A DNA stretch of 64,000 nucleotides from Methylobacterium haplocladii (GCF_007992175.1 NZ_BJZT01000037.1:29313-93312); one strand, 5' to 3'; positions 10,142 through 18,170 are shown, numbered from the stretch's first letter. Notes: generated by a model from the letters alone, not told the origin. Numbers and translations: made by a program.

Positions 10142-11482
10142 ATGAGCGCAGCCGACTTCGCCATGATGTCGCAGAGGCCCCTGATGACCGAGCCCGCCGC
10201 GAGGCTTTTGACCGCCGCGGTGGTCGTTGCAGCCGGCAAGGGCCTGCGCATCGGAGGCGACCTGCCCAAGCAATATCGCCGCGTCGGTGGCCGGGCCGTC
10301 CTGACCCGGACGCTTGCGGCATTGGCAAGCCATCCCGGCATCGACCGCATTCAGCCGGTGATCGCGCCCGATGCCACCGACTTCTATCGCGAATGCCTCG
10401 CCGATCTCGAACCCGATCTCGGTAAAAAGCTTTCCGAGCCCGTCGCGGGCGGTGCGACGCGGCAGCAATCCGTCCGCGCCGGCCTCGAGGCCCTGGCCGC
10501 GTCGGGCGCAGCGCCGGATCTGGTGCTCGTCCACGACGCTGCCCGCCCCTACGTCGCGACCGACCTGATCGACCGCGCCATCCAGGCCGGCCGCGAGCAT
10601 GGGGCGGCGGTACCGGGCGTCGCGGTCTCCGACACGATCAAGCTGGTCGAGCCCATCGCTCCCGGCATCGGCCGCGTCCACGAGACGCCGGCCCGTGAGT
10701 CGCTCCGCGCCGTGCAGACCCCTCAAGCCTTCGTCTATGCCACCCTGATCGACGCGCATCGCCGCGCCGTCGCGGAAGGCCGCGACGGCTTCACCGACGA
10801 CGGGGCGCTCGCCGAATGGGCCGGGCTCTCGGTGGTGGTGTTCGAGGGCGATGCCGCCAACCGCAAGATCACGCAGCCGAGCGACCTGATCGACGCCGAT
10901 CGGACTTTCTCGGGAGGCGCCGACGCGGTATCTGCGTCGACTATGACAACACTGGTCTCCCACCTCGCCACCGGCTTCGACGTCCACAAGTTCGGACCGG
11001 GCGACCATGTCTGGCTCGGCGGGATCAAGATCCCGGCCGATCGCGGCGTCATCGCACATTCCGACGGCGACGTGGTGCTTCACGCGCTGACCGATGCCCT
11101 GCTCGGCACCATCGCCGACGGCGACATCGGCACGCATTTTCCGCCGAGCGACGAGAAGTGGCGCGGCGCAGCCTCGGACCAGTTCCTGGCGCATGCCGTT
11201 GCGCTCGTGCGCGCCAGGGGCGGCCGGATCGATCATCTCGATATCACCGTACTCGCCGAGGCCCCGCGGATCGGCGCGCACCGCGAGGCGATCCGCGCCC
11301 GCGTCGCCGAGATCGCCGGCATTCCGATCGGTTGCGTCTCGATCAAGGCGACCACCACCGAGACCCTCGGCTTCGTCGGACGAGCCGAAGGCCTCGCGGC
11401 CCAGGCTGCTGCCAGCGTGCGCCTTCCGGAGATCTGCGCCGAACTCGACGCCGAGGCGGAGCAGGCCGCGCGCCAGTCGTGA
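10142..11482 (+). CDS. ispDF: Bifunctional IspD/IspF (MEP isoprenoid pathway)
   Basis: The fusion carries an N-terminal CDP-ME synthase (IspD: AAVVVAAGKGLRIG nucleotide loop, VHDAARPYV, DDGALAEW) and a C-terminal MECDP synthase (IspF: TGFDVHKF metal ligands, AHSDGDVVLHALTDALLG, IGTHFPPSD). It catalyses two non-consecutive steps of isoprenoid precursor synthesis. Such fusions are typical of alphaproteobacteria. The start at 10142 gives 446 residues; ATG 10184 is an alternative with a better Shine-Dalgarno (CAGAGG). The stop overlaps the GTG of the next gene (GTGA). Confidence 0.95.
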   Translation: MSAADFAMMSQRPLMTEPAARLLTAAVVVAAGKGLRIGGDLPKQYRRVGGRAVLTRTLAALASHPGIDRIQPVIAPDATDFYRECLADLEPDLGKKLSEPVAGGATRQQSVRAGLEALAASGAAPDLVLVHDAARPYVATDLIDRAIQAGREHGAAVPGVAVSDTIKLVEPIAPGIGRVHETPARESLRAVQTPQAFVYATLIDAHRRAVAEGRDGFTDDGALAEWAGLSVVVFEGDAANRKITQPSDLIDADRTFSGGADAVSASTMTTLVSHLATGFDVHKFGPGDHVWLGGIKIPADRGVIAHSDGDVVLHALTDALLGTIADGDIGTHFPPSDEKWRGAASDQFLAHAVALVRARGGRIDHLDITVLAEAPRIGAHREAIRARVAEIAGIPIGCVSIKATTTETLGFVGRAEGLAAQAAASVRLPEICAELDAEAEQAARQS

Positions 11483-11973
11483 TCCACGACGCCGCGCTGC
11501 TCGCCCGCGCCGAAGCGCTGGTACAAGCTTACATGGCGGCGGGCCTGACACTCGCGACGGCGGAATCCTGCACCGGCGGCCTCGTCGCCGCCCTGCTGAC
11601 CGCAATCCCCGGTTCGTCCGCCGTCGTCGAGCGCGGCTTCGTCACCTACTCGAACGAAGCCAAGCACGAGATGCTCGGCATACCCGAGGCGACAATTGCC
11701 GCGTATGGCGCGGTGAGCGAACAGACCGCCCGCGCTATGGCCGAGGGTGCGCTTGCCGGCTCGCGCGCCGATGTCGCCGTGTCCATCACCGGCGTGGCCG
11801 GCCCCGGCGGCGGCTCATCCGCGAAACCCGTCGGGCTCGTCCATTTCGGCCTCGCCGGAAACGGTATGGAGTCCCGGCACCTGGAGCGGCGCTACGGTGT
11901 CCTGGATCGCGGCGAGATCCGACGGCGCGCCGTCGAGGATGCGCTTGGGCTTTTAGAAGGTGCGCTCGCCTGA
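11479..11973 (+). CDS. CinA C-terminal family protein (NMN amidohydrolase PncC)
   Basis: This 164-residue protein starts with GTG 11479, overlapping the ispDF stop by 4 nt. It consists of a single CinA_C domain with TAESCTGGLVAALLT near the N terminus, GFVTYSNEAKHEMLG and SITGVAGPGGG. Family members deamidate nicotinamide mononucleotide back to NaMN. The N-terminal molybdopterin-binding half of full CinA is absent, as in the short PncC/YgaD type. Translational coupling to ispDF is common in this bacterial group. Confidence 0.9.
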   Translation: MIHDAALLARAEALVQAYMAAGLTLATAESCTGGLVAALLTAIPGSSAVVERGFVTYSNEAKHEMLGIPEATIAAYGAVSEQTARAMAEGALAGSRADVAVSITGVAGPGGGSSAKPVGLVHFGLAGNGMESRHLERRYGVLDRGEIRRRAVEDALGLLEGALA

Positions 11974-12044
11974 TCGACGATGGGGGCGGACGGCAGGAGC
12001 GGCGGCCTTCCTGTGCTTCCCGTCTCGGTCGATGGATCCACCTG

Positions 12045-12134
12045 CGTCATTGCGAGCACAGCGAAGCAACCCAGGGACACATCCGAAACGGCAGAAAATC
12101 GGTGCCGGATTGCCTCGCTGCGCTCGCATTGACG
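12045..12134. repeat. Palindromic repeat, family B copy 1
   Basis: The element opens with CGTCATTGCGAGCACAGCG and closes with CGCTGCGCTCGCATTGACG, so the two ends are imperfect reverse complements. The inside contains GAAGCAACCCAGGG. Related copies occur at 15476-15564 and 25861-25951. It lies between cinA and the downstream secreted hydrolase. Confidence 0.75.
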
Positions 12135-12136
12135 CG

Positions 12137-12895
12137 GTGAGCTTCGTCGCCGGACAGAGTTGGATTGTCGCCTTGCCCGATCCTCGCCACCGACTATGGG
12201 CACGTCGACTGGCGCGGCTCTGCCTCGTCATTGCGACCTGCGCATCAGGAATTTCCGTCGCTGCCGAAAAGCCCCTCGTCGTCTTCTTCGGCGGCTACGG
12301 CGCCACGGAGGCCGACATGCGCCTCTGGCAGCAGGCCGCCGCCGCCGACCCCGTCTACGGCCGGACCTTCGATTTCGAAGGCATCCCCTACCCGAACGAA
12401 GCCGGCAGCAACGTCCTGCGCGCCGTCGCAGTCGCGGAGCCGACCCTCGACGCCGTCGCCAACAGGCTTCGGGCGATGCCGGGTCGTCGCATCGTCGTCG
12501 CCGGCCATTCCTCGGGAGCGGCGCTCGCGGTCAGCACCGTGTCGCGCATCGGCACGAGCGAGACGATCAAGCTCATCAGCCTCGACGCCGGGATCAACAC
12601 CGAGCTGCCGCCGGCGCTCGGCTTCTTCCCGATCACCCATCTCGAATGCTGGTCGGCGGCGGCCGGCGATGTGCTGTCGTTCGGCTACCGACGGGCGCAG
12701 GCCCTATGCAAGGACAGCTTGTTCGTTCTGCGCACGACCCGATGCAATACGCCGATTTGTCTGCACTATTCTCTCGTCAACCGGGGAGCGGATGCCGACT
12801 TGACGTTCAAGCAATCGCGCGTGCTCGATCATGGAATTTCGGGCGGATACGCGAATTTCTCAGTCAATCTGGATTGGCTCGCCCATTCGAAGTGA
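12137..12895 (+). CDS. Secreted alpha/beta hydrolase-like protein
   Basis: The start is chosen at GTG 12137, just after a palindromic repeat, giving 252 residues; a TTG at 12173 is another option. A signal peptide is apparent (ARLCLVIATCASGISVAA followed by EKP). The body has the alpha/beta-hydrolase pattern: a first strand PLVVFFGGYG, a nucleophile elbow VAGHSSGAAL (G-x-S-x-G) and SLDAGINTELPP after it. A His near the end (LDHGISGGY) may complete the triad. Several Cys residues in the last 90 positions suggest disulfides in the periplasm. The substrate is unknown. The open frame upstream of the GTG runs through the repeat and is not believed. Confidence 0.6.
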   Translation: MSFVAGQSWIVALPDPRHRLWARRLARLCLVIATCASGISVAAEKPLVVFFGGYGATEADMRLWQQAAAADPVYGRTFDFEGIPYPNEAGSNVLRAVAVAEPTLDAVANRLRAMPGRRIVVAGHSSGAALAVSTVSRIGTSETIKLISLDAGINTELPPALGFFPITHLECWSAAAGDVLSFGYRRAQALCKDSLFVLRTTRCNTPICLHYSLVNRGADADLTFKQSRVLDHGISGGYANFSVNLDWLAHSK

Positions 12896-13345
12896 GGGTA
12901 GTCGCGTTCGGTTACGCATGGCGCCGTGCGATGCCACACATCGAGGCCTGGGGTTTTTACGTCATAATCAAGAGCAACTCTGCGTCCATGTACTTATAAC
13001 GTGTCGTTTTATTCTAATAAGTTCAGAGTAATTTGAGATTTATAATTATAACACCAGAAAAAGTTAAACATTCGCGACGTTGATCTCGGATTTGCGAAAT
13101 GCACCCGGCGCTGCTATCCAGCCGGCCGGTTGCAATTCACGGGAGGGAGGCCGCATGTCTACAGTTCGTTTCGTCTCCCCCGCCGGCCCGCGTTAGCGCG
13201 CAGAACCGGCCTTCCGCATTGGCCCGACGGCCGCCGCGGACTTCGCAATCTTTCCTTCCGATCCGACCGCGACCGACGGCGTTCTGCCGCTTCGACGCGT
13301 GTCCGTTGATGGAGCCGGCGTGGTTTCGCGCGTCGGGACAACGTC
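12896..13345. other. Intergenic region with an AT-rich core
   Basis: No convincing gene was found in these 450 bases. About 12957-13075 is markedly AT-rich compared with the rest of the window (runs such as TTTATAATTATAAC and TTTTATTCTAATAAG). The following ~270 bases return to high GC and precede the ABC transporter. The open frame that crosses this stretch is the continuation of a shadow frame of the transporter gene. No insertion-sequence ends were recognised. Confidence 0.5.
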
Positions 13346-15133
13346 ATGACCCTTCGTTCTCCCCGGCGCGACGGTGCGCTCGGCGGCGTCCTCGTCTTCG
13401 TCGCCCGGCAATGGCGCCTGCGCGTCCGCCTCGTCTCCGCGCTCCTCGCGGCGACGATGCTGGCGACGCTCGCCGACGTGCTGCTACCGCTCTATGCCGG
13501 TCGTCTCGTCGATGCGCTGACACACGCCGACCGCGCGATCGCTCTCGATACCGCTTTGCGGGCCTTCGGAGCGATGGCCGTGTTGGGCTTCTTCACGATC
13601 GGCTTCCGCCACCTCGCCTGGAGCCTGGTGGTGCCGCTGACCCTCGGCATGATGTCCGACGTGGCACAGGCGAGTTTTCGCCGCGTGCAGCGCCTCTCGA
13701 CCGACTGGCACGCCAACAGCTTCTCCGGCTCGACCGTCAGGAAAATCTCGCGCGGGATGTGGGCGCTCGACGGGCTCAACGACGTCGTGCTGCTCTCGCT
13801 GGTGCCGACCCTCGTGGTGCTGCTCGGCACGATGGTGATGCTCGGCCTGCACTGGCCGGCCATGGGTGCGCTCGTGGGCGTGGCGACGGCGATCTATGTC
13901 GGCACCGCGGGCACCCTCGCGACGCGGGTGATCGCGCCGGCGGCACAGCTCTCGAACGCCCTCGATACCCGGCTCGGCGGCGTGCTCAGCGACGCCATCG
14001 GCAACAACGCCGTGGTGAAGGCCTTCGGCGCGGAGGCGCGGGAGGACGCGCGGCTCGCCCGTACCTTCGGCAAATGGAAGAGGCGCACCTGGCGCACCTG
14101 GATGCGCGTGACCTGGAGCGGCACCGCGCAATTCGCGCTGCTGCTGGTCTTCCGCACGGCGCTGGTGGGGCTCGCCCTCTGGCTGTGGTGGCACGAGGCG
14201 GCGAGCGCCGGCGAGGTGGCGACCGTGTTGACCAGCTACTTCGTGCTGCACGGCTACCTGCGCGACATCGGCGGCCACATCAACCACCTGCAGCGGGCGG
14301 TGAACGAGATGGAGGAACTGGTCGCCCTCGAAGCCGAGCCCTATGGCGTCGCGGATCGGGCGGATGCGCGGTCGCTCGCGGTGTCCGGCGGTGCGGTGCG
14401 CTTCGACCATGTGACCTTCCATTATGCCGGTCACGACACGCCGCTCTACCGGGACTTCTCCGTGACCATCCCGGCGGGGCAGCGAGTCGGTCTCGTGGGA
14501 CGCTCGGGCTCCGGCAAGACGACCTTCGTCAAGCTGATCCAGAGGCTCCACGATGTTACCGGCGGTCGCATCCTGATCGACGGCCAGGACGTGGCCGGGG
14601 CAATGCAGGGCAGCTTGCGCTCGCAGATCGCGATCGTGCCGCAGGAGCCGGTGCTGTTCCACCGCTCGCTGGCGGAGAACATCGCCTATGCCCGGCCCGA
14701 CGCCACGACGGCCGAGATCGAGCGGGCGGCGGAGCTGGCCAATGCGCACGACTTCATCACGCGGCTTCCGAGAGGCTACGCCACGCTGGTGGGCGAGCGG
14801 GGGATCAAGCTGTCCGGCGGCGAGCGCCAGCGGGTTGCGCTGGCACGCGCTTTCCTGGCCGATGCGCCGATTCTGATCCTCGACGAGGCGACCTCCAGCC
14901 TCGATTCGGAATCGGAAGCGCTGATCCAGGAGGCGATGGAGCGGCTGATGCGCGGTCGCACGGCGATCGTTATCGCGCACCGGCTCTCGACGGTGCAGGC
15001 CCTCGACCGGATCCTGGTGTTCGACCGGGGTCACGTCGTCGAGGACGGCCCCCACGCCGCGCTGATCCGCCGCCCGAACGGCACCTACCGCGCCCTGTTC
15101 GAGCGGCAGGCTGTGCTGGCGGAGAGTGCGTGA
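13346..15133 (+). CDS. ABC transporter, fused permease and ATPase (exporter type)
   Basis: The protein has 595 residues. A six-helix transmembrane domain (~20-320) is fused to an ATPase domain (~345-590) with Walker A GRSGSGKTT, Q-loop IVPQEPVLF, signature LSGGERQRV, Walker B ILILDEATSS and the switch His in IAHRLS. This is the half-transporter layout of ATP-driven exporters (MsbA/ATM1-like), acting as a homodimer in the inner membrane. The substrate cannot be deduced. It overlaps the next small gene by 4 nt (GTGA). Confidence 0.93.
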   Translation: MTLRSPRRDGALGGVLVFVARQWRLRVRLVSALLAATMLATLADVLLPLYAGRLVDALTHADRAIALDTALRAFGAMAVLGFFTIGFRHLAWSLVVPLTLGMMSDVAQASFRRVQRLSTDWHANSFSGSTVRKISRGMWALDGLNDVVLLSLVPTLVVLLGTMVMLGLHWPAMGALVGVATAIYVGTAGTLATRVIAPAAQLSNALDTRLGGVLSDAIGNNAVVKAFGAEAREDARLARTFGKWKRRTWRTWMRVTWSGTAQFALLLVFRTALVGLALWLWWHEAASAGEVATVLTSYFVLHGYLRDIGGHINHLQRAVNEMEELVALEAEPYGVADRADARSLAVSGGAVRFDHVTFHYAGHDTPLYRDFSVTIPAGQRVGLVGRSGSGKTTFVKLIQRLHDVTGGRILIDGQDVAGAMQGSLRSQIAIVPQEPVLFHRSLAENIAYARPDATTAEIERAAELANAHDFITRLPRGYATLVGERGIKLSGGERQRVALARAFLADAPILILDEATSSLDSESEALIQEAMERLMRGRTAIVIAHRLSTVQALDRILVFDRGHVVEDGPHAALIRRPNGTYRALFERQAVLAESA

Positions 15134-15444
15134 GGGTGCTGTCTGCGGTCGGGCCCGGCTCCGGAGCCCGACCGCAGAGCAGTTTTTCGCAGTGGGAGCG
15201 GCTGGAGGTCGCCTCGGCCGGCGTATCCGCCGATGCCGACGAGCCGGTGACGGCCGAGCATCTCGAATGGGCCGACATCGTCTTCGTGATGGAACGCTCA
15301 CATCGGCGGAAGCTTCAGCAGAGATTCGGCACGGCGCTCAAGAACGCTCGGCTGACCTGTCTCGGCATCCCGGACAATTTTGCGCTCACGGAGCCTGGGC
15401 TGGTGCGGCTGCTGGAGGCGAAGGTGACGCCGCATCTTCGATAG
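15126..15444 (+). pseudogene. Low-molecular-weight protein tyrosine phosphatase-like gene, apparently frameshifted
   Basis: The C-terminal part (LEVASAGVSADADEPVT, EHLEWADIVFVMERSHRRKL, CLGIPDNF, LVRLLEAKVTP) matches the short predicted tyrosine phosphatases of the COG4551 type, usually ~105-110 residues. The catalytic P-loop C-x5-R is readable, but in another frame: VCGRARLRSPTAEQFF is read from GTG 15126, while the C-terminal part is in the frame of GTG 15130. In the 15130 frame the P-loop becomes VGPGSGARPQSSF and is lost. One base too many near the T5 run at 15183-15187 would explain this. It is either a broken gene or a sequence error; the downstream frame is intact to the stop. Confidence 0.6.
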
Positions 15445-15475
15445 CTATCGCGTAACGCCTGAGCGCGAACTCGGT

Positions 15476-15564
15476 CGTTGCGATCAGAGCGAAGCAACCC
15501 AGGGGCACATCCAAAAATTTTTGCCAGGTGGCCCTGGTCTGCTTCGCTGCACTCGCAAAGACGG
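15476..15564. repeat. Palindromic repeat, family B copy 2
   Basis: It begins CGTTGCGATCAGAGCGAAGC and ends GCTTCGCTGCACTCGCAAAG, with GAAGCAACCCAGGGG inside as in the copy at 12045. The ends are imperfect inverted repeats. It lies in the 159-nt gap between the phosphatase-like gene and the convergent L,D-transpeptidase gene and is the only feature seen there. Confidence 0.7.
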
Positions 15565-15603
15565 TGCGGTGGATCGGCCAGTACAATCGCAGACGGACGC
15601 GTC

Positions 15604-16239
15604 TTAATACTCGCCGTAACCGCTCGATTGGCCGTAATAGCCATCGCCGAACGGATCATACGTGCGCTGCCGCGGCGCGTAGCGGTAGCCGGGCGGCGGG
15701 CGCGCGGCCTGCAGGCCGGCCGGCATCACGTCGCCATCGTCGTAGCCGCGCCGCGGCGGAGCTGTGCGATATCCGCGCCCGCGTCCGCCGCCGGCCACGC
15801 GGTCTTCGACCTCGCCCTGCAGGGTGATCCGCGTATTGGCCATGCCCTGAGCCTTGATCAGGCTGTAGAGCGTCGCGGCATTGCCGGGCGAGAGCCGGAC
15901 GCAGCCATGCGACGCGGCGCGGCCGAGACTGCGCACCTGGTTGGTGCCGTGGATGGCGTGACCGATCTGCGTGAAGAACACCGCATGCGGCATGGGCGCG
16001 TTGTCGAACTCGCGCGAGAAGTGGCTGGCCTCCATCCGGAACGGCTTGAAGCTGCCGCTCGGCGTGTCGTAGCCGGACACGCCGGTGGAGACGGGCCACG
16101 TGTAGCGCGGCTGCCCGTCGACTGTGACCGTCATCCGCTGGGACGCCTTGTCGACGTCGATACGGAGCTCGGCGGACGCCGAGGTCGTGAGGGCAGCGAG
16201 CAGAACGCTCGACAGCAGGACGGTGGTGGATGAGCGCAT
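15604..16239 (-). CDS. L,D-transpeptidase (YkuD domain), periplasmic
   Basis: From ATG 16239 the protein has 211 residues with a signal peptide (RSSTTVLLSSVLLAALTTS then ASA). The YkuD domain contains VDGQPRYTWPVSTG, the HAIHGT motif and the active-site sequence SHGCVRLSP with catalytic Cys. It would form 3-3 or lipoprotein cross-links in peptidoglycan, or act as an L,D-carboxypeptidase. The last ~60 residues are rich in Gly, Arg, Pro and Tyr and likely disordered. An upstream in-frame ATG at 16254 is possible but would put basic residues before the signal peptide. Confidence 0.9.
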   Translation of the reverse strand: MRSSTTVLLSSVLLAALTTSASAELRIDVDKASQRMTVTVDGQPRYTWPVSTGVSGYDTPSGSFKPFRMEASHFSREFDNAPMPHAVFFTQIGHAIHGTNQVRSLGRAASHGCVRLSPGNAATLYSLIKAQGMANTRITLQGEVEDRVAGGGRGRGYRTAPPRRGYDDGDVMPAGLQAARPPPGYRYAPRQRTYDPFGDGYYGQSSGYGEY

Positions 16240-16371
16240 GACGCGGCCTCGCAACCGGAACGGTTAAGCCTGACGGACGACGTGCAGAACCCTGAGAGGT
16301 TCCGGTACGATTGGCAATTCGGCCTGTGCCGCAACACGGGCATAAGTCCCTGCCTTCGCGGCGGTTTCAGC

Positions 16372-16402
16372 GAAACGGCGCCGGGGGATCGTCCCGGCGC
16401 CG
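16372..16402 (-). terminator. Probable terminator of the 16433-17110 gene
   Basis: A perfect 10-bp stem (16376-16385 with 16393-16402) encloses a 7-nt loop. On the minus strand it is followed by TTTCGCTGAAA, a weak T-run. It lies 31 nt past the stop of the upstream minus-strand gene. Confidence 0.6.
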
Positions 16403-16432
16403 CATAACCTCGGTACTCTGACGACCGGCCGA

Positions 16433-17110
16433 TCACATCGGCGGGGTCAGGCCGTCCTTGCCGACGGCGACCAGCTTGCCTTCGAGTTTCCCGCTGTCTT
16501 TGGCGGCGACCACGAAAATGTGGCTGCCGGGCTTCAGGATGCCGGCATCTGCCGGCTCGAAGGCCACGATCGGTGCCTTGGCCGGGACGGCGATCGTCTT
16601 CGAGCCGTCCTTGTCGTAGGTCACGGTGAGGGTCTTCTCGCCGCCCTCGCCCGAGGCGGCCTTCACGGTGCCGTTGGTCATCGAGCTCTTGACCTTCGGG
16701 GCGGCCGAGGAGCTCGCCTTGACGGTGCCGTTGGTCATCGAGCTCTTGGTCTTGGTTCCACCCTCGGTGGTGTCGACGATCTCGTCCCAGGCGTAATGGC
16801 CCTCGGCGGTGCCGCGCATCGACTCGGGGAACAGCACGACTTCAAGGGCGGTGGGCGGATTATCGCCCTTGGTGGCGGTGCCGATGAAGACGCCGTCCTT
16901 GATCTGGTCGAGGCTCGACTTGACCACCCAGGCGAACTTCGCGCCCGATGTCGCGATGGTCTCGGACTTCCCGTCCGCCGTCTTGATGACGACCGAGCCG
17001 GCGTCGGCGCTCTCGATGGTGCCGCGAACGCGCTGGAGCTCGGGGGCGGCGACGCTGGCGCTCGTAAGGGCCAGGAGGCCGGCGAAGGCTGCGAGCGTGG
17101 TGCGTTTCAT
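16433..17110 (-). CDS. Secreted protein of unknown function with an internal repeat
   Basis: The 225-residue protein has a clear signal peptide (LAAFAGLLALTSASVAA). It is read as two beta-rich halves: an OB-like N-terminal part (VRGTIESADAGSVVIKTADG) resembling DUF5666-type domains, and a C-terminal part ending in GSHIFVVAAKDSGKLEGK. The middle contains two copies of KSSMTNGTVKA, encoded by an identical 27-nt unit at 16665-16691 and 16722-16748 with a 57-nt period. No catalytic motif is visible. It lies between the transpeptidase and lanmodulin genes on the same strand, so it probably works in the periplasm. A link to metal handling is only guessed from position. Confidence 0.7.
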   Translation of the reverse strand: MKRTTLAAFAGLLALTSASVAAPELQRVRGTIESADAGSVVIKTADGKSETIATSGAKFAWVVKSSLDQIKDGVFIGTATKGDNPPTALEVVLFPESMRGTAEGHYAWDEIVDTTEGGTKTKSSMTNGTVKASSSAAPKVKSSMTNGTVKAASGEGGEKTLTVTYDKDGSKTIAVPAKAPIVAFEPADAGILKPGSHIFVVAAKDSGKLEGKLVAVGKDGLTPPM

Positions 17111-17241
17111 GGTTGTGTCTCCCTATGCGTGCACCGCGATTATGGGGCGCCGACAGGGCCAGACAAGCTTGCGCGCAATCGAATGACGCTCAAGCATTCT
17201 TATTTTGCGTATAGTCGCGCGGCGCCGCCGATGCGGCGGAC

Positions 17242-17269
17242 GGCCATCGGAGCACCAGCCCCGATGGCC
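17242..17269 (-). terminator. Hairpin downstream of lanM, possible terminator
   Basis: A perfect 9-bp stem (GGCCATCGG with CCGATGGCC) and a 10-nt loop lie 14 nt past the lanM stop. No clean T-run follows on the minus strand, so it may be a transcript-stabilising hairpin instead. Confidence 0.45.
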
Positions 17270-17282
17270 ACTGCCGATAAAT

Positions 17283-17702
17283 CTACTTCAGCAGCTTGGC
17301 CAGAGCCTCGCCGGCCGGGCTCTTGAGCTCCTTGGCATCGACCGTGCCGTCGTTATCCGGATCGGCTTCCTTGAACAGCGAACCGGCGAGCGCGACGAAC
17401 TCATTCTTGTCGAGGGTGCCGTCGTTATCGGGATCGGCCTTCTTGAGGGCGGCCGGGCTGAGGCGGCCCTTCAGCTCCTTGACGTCGAGGGTGCCATCCT
17501 TGTCCGGGTCGAGCGTATCGAAGGTGGCGGAGGCGGCGGCCTCGACTTCCTTGAGGTCGATCGTGCCGTCGTTGTCGGTATCGACCGCCTTGAGAACGGC
17601 GCTGCCGGCAACCTTCTTGGCGAAGGCGGGCGTGAGGGTTGCGGCCGGTAACAGGAATGCTGCGGCGGCGAGAAGCGCGGTCGCACGGAACGGGGTGGTC
17701 AT
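17283..17702 (-). CDS. lanM: Lanmodulin-like periplasmic lanthanide-binding EF-hand protein
   Basis: The precursor has 139 residues with a signal peptide ending near TPAFA (28), leaving ~111 mature residues, close to lanmodulin of Methylorubrum extorquens AM1. Four EF loops lie at 41-52 (DTDNDGTIDLKE), 65-76 (DPDKDGTLDVKE), 90-101 (DPDNDGTLDKNE) and 114-125 (DPDNDGTVDAKE). Their start-to-start spacing of 24, 25 and 24 equals that of lanmodulin and is tighter than in calmodulin. Loops 2-4 carry the diagnostic proline at position 2. Loop 1 has Thr there, and loop 4 has Asp rather than the Asn of AM1. A GGAGG sequence lies 8 nt before the ATG. The gene is divergent from pqqA. A calcium-binding paralog is the alternative. 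Confidence 0.88.
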   Translation of the reverse strand: MTTPFRATALLAAAAFLLPAATLTPAFAKKVAGSAVLKAVDTDNDGTIDLKEVEAAASATFDTLDPDKDGTLDVKELKGRLSPAALKKADPDNDGTLDKNEFVALAGSLFKEADPDNDGTVDAKELKSPAGEALAKLLK

Positions 17703-17784
17703 CGATAGAGCCTCCGGGTCGGTAGATCGGTTGTGAACCGCTCACTGCGTACCATGGCTGCTACGGGCGGCATCGCAGGATACT

Positions 17785-17799
17785 GCAATGCGGCATTGC
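17785..17799. promoter_or_regulatory. Inverted repeat upstream of lanM (candidate operator)
   Basis: The perfect 7-bp inverted repeat GCAATGC-G-GCATTGC is compact enough to be a dimeric regulator site. No known regulator was matched to it. Confidence 0.35.
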
Positions 17800-18111
17800 G
17801 GATTGGGAAGGTTCGGCAATCACCCTGCCCGCCAGAATGCGTGTCCTTCGACGCCCGTTCGTTTGGCCACATGGCGGAACCCCAGTTGGAACCGAGAGCT
17901 GGCGAAGGGAGCAACCGGCCTATGACCCTAGGCGTTACCTGTCATCATGAGGGGTGCCCAGGCATGTTTCGGTCCAGGAAGCGCGCTCGGCCACGAACAA
18001 AAGCGCCGACGTAAGCCGTTGTATCGAAACCCTTTTTCGGGAATCTCGCCTGCGCTGCACGAATCCTCTCTTTCCCCCATGTTCTATGAGAAATATAAGT
18101 GTAGTGCCCGC

Positions 18112-18144
18112 TTGAATTGCGCCCAACAGATCGCCTATGTTGGG
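18112..18144 (+). promoter_or_regulatory. Candidate promoter and operator of the pqqA cluster
   Basis: TTGAAT (18112-18117) and TATGTT (18136-18141), 18 nt apart, resemble a sigma-70 promoter. The perfect inverted repeat CCCAACA-N9-TGTTGGG (18122-18144) spans the spacer and overlaps the -10, as an operator would. Alternatively TATAAG at 18094 is the -10 and the repeat forms a hairpin in the leader. Confidence 0.4.
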
Positions 18145-18170
18145 TCCATCGAAGAGCGCAGGAGATGGTC

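Larger units (their letters stand above)
17703..18170. promoter_or_regulatory. Divergent lanM / pqqA intergenic region
   Basis: These 468 bases separate the divergently transcribed lanM and pqqA genes and hold no believable gene. Two perfect inverted repeats stand out: GCAATGC-G-GCATTGC at 17785-17799, about 83 nt before the lanM start, and CCCAACA-N9-TGTTGGG at 18122-18144, 27 nt before the first pqqA. Promoters for both genes must lie here or nearby; their exact positions are not certain. Confidence 0.6.

Noticed and set aside
13099..13345. Upstream part of a 781-codon frame before the ABC transporter
   Set aside because: Most of that frame is a shadow of the transporter gene. Its first ~80 codons are Arg/Pro-rich without motifs. 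Only its last ~100 codons are real, as the phosphatase-like gene.
17733..18014. Open frame of 93 codons between lanM and pqqA
   Set aside because: It has no ribosome binding site and low-complexity composition, and it runs across the inverted repeat and the likely promoter region. It was treated as noncoding.
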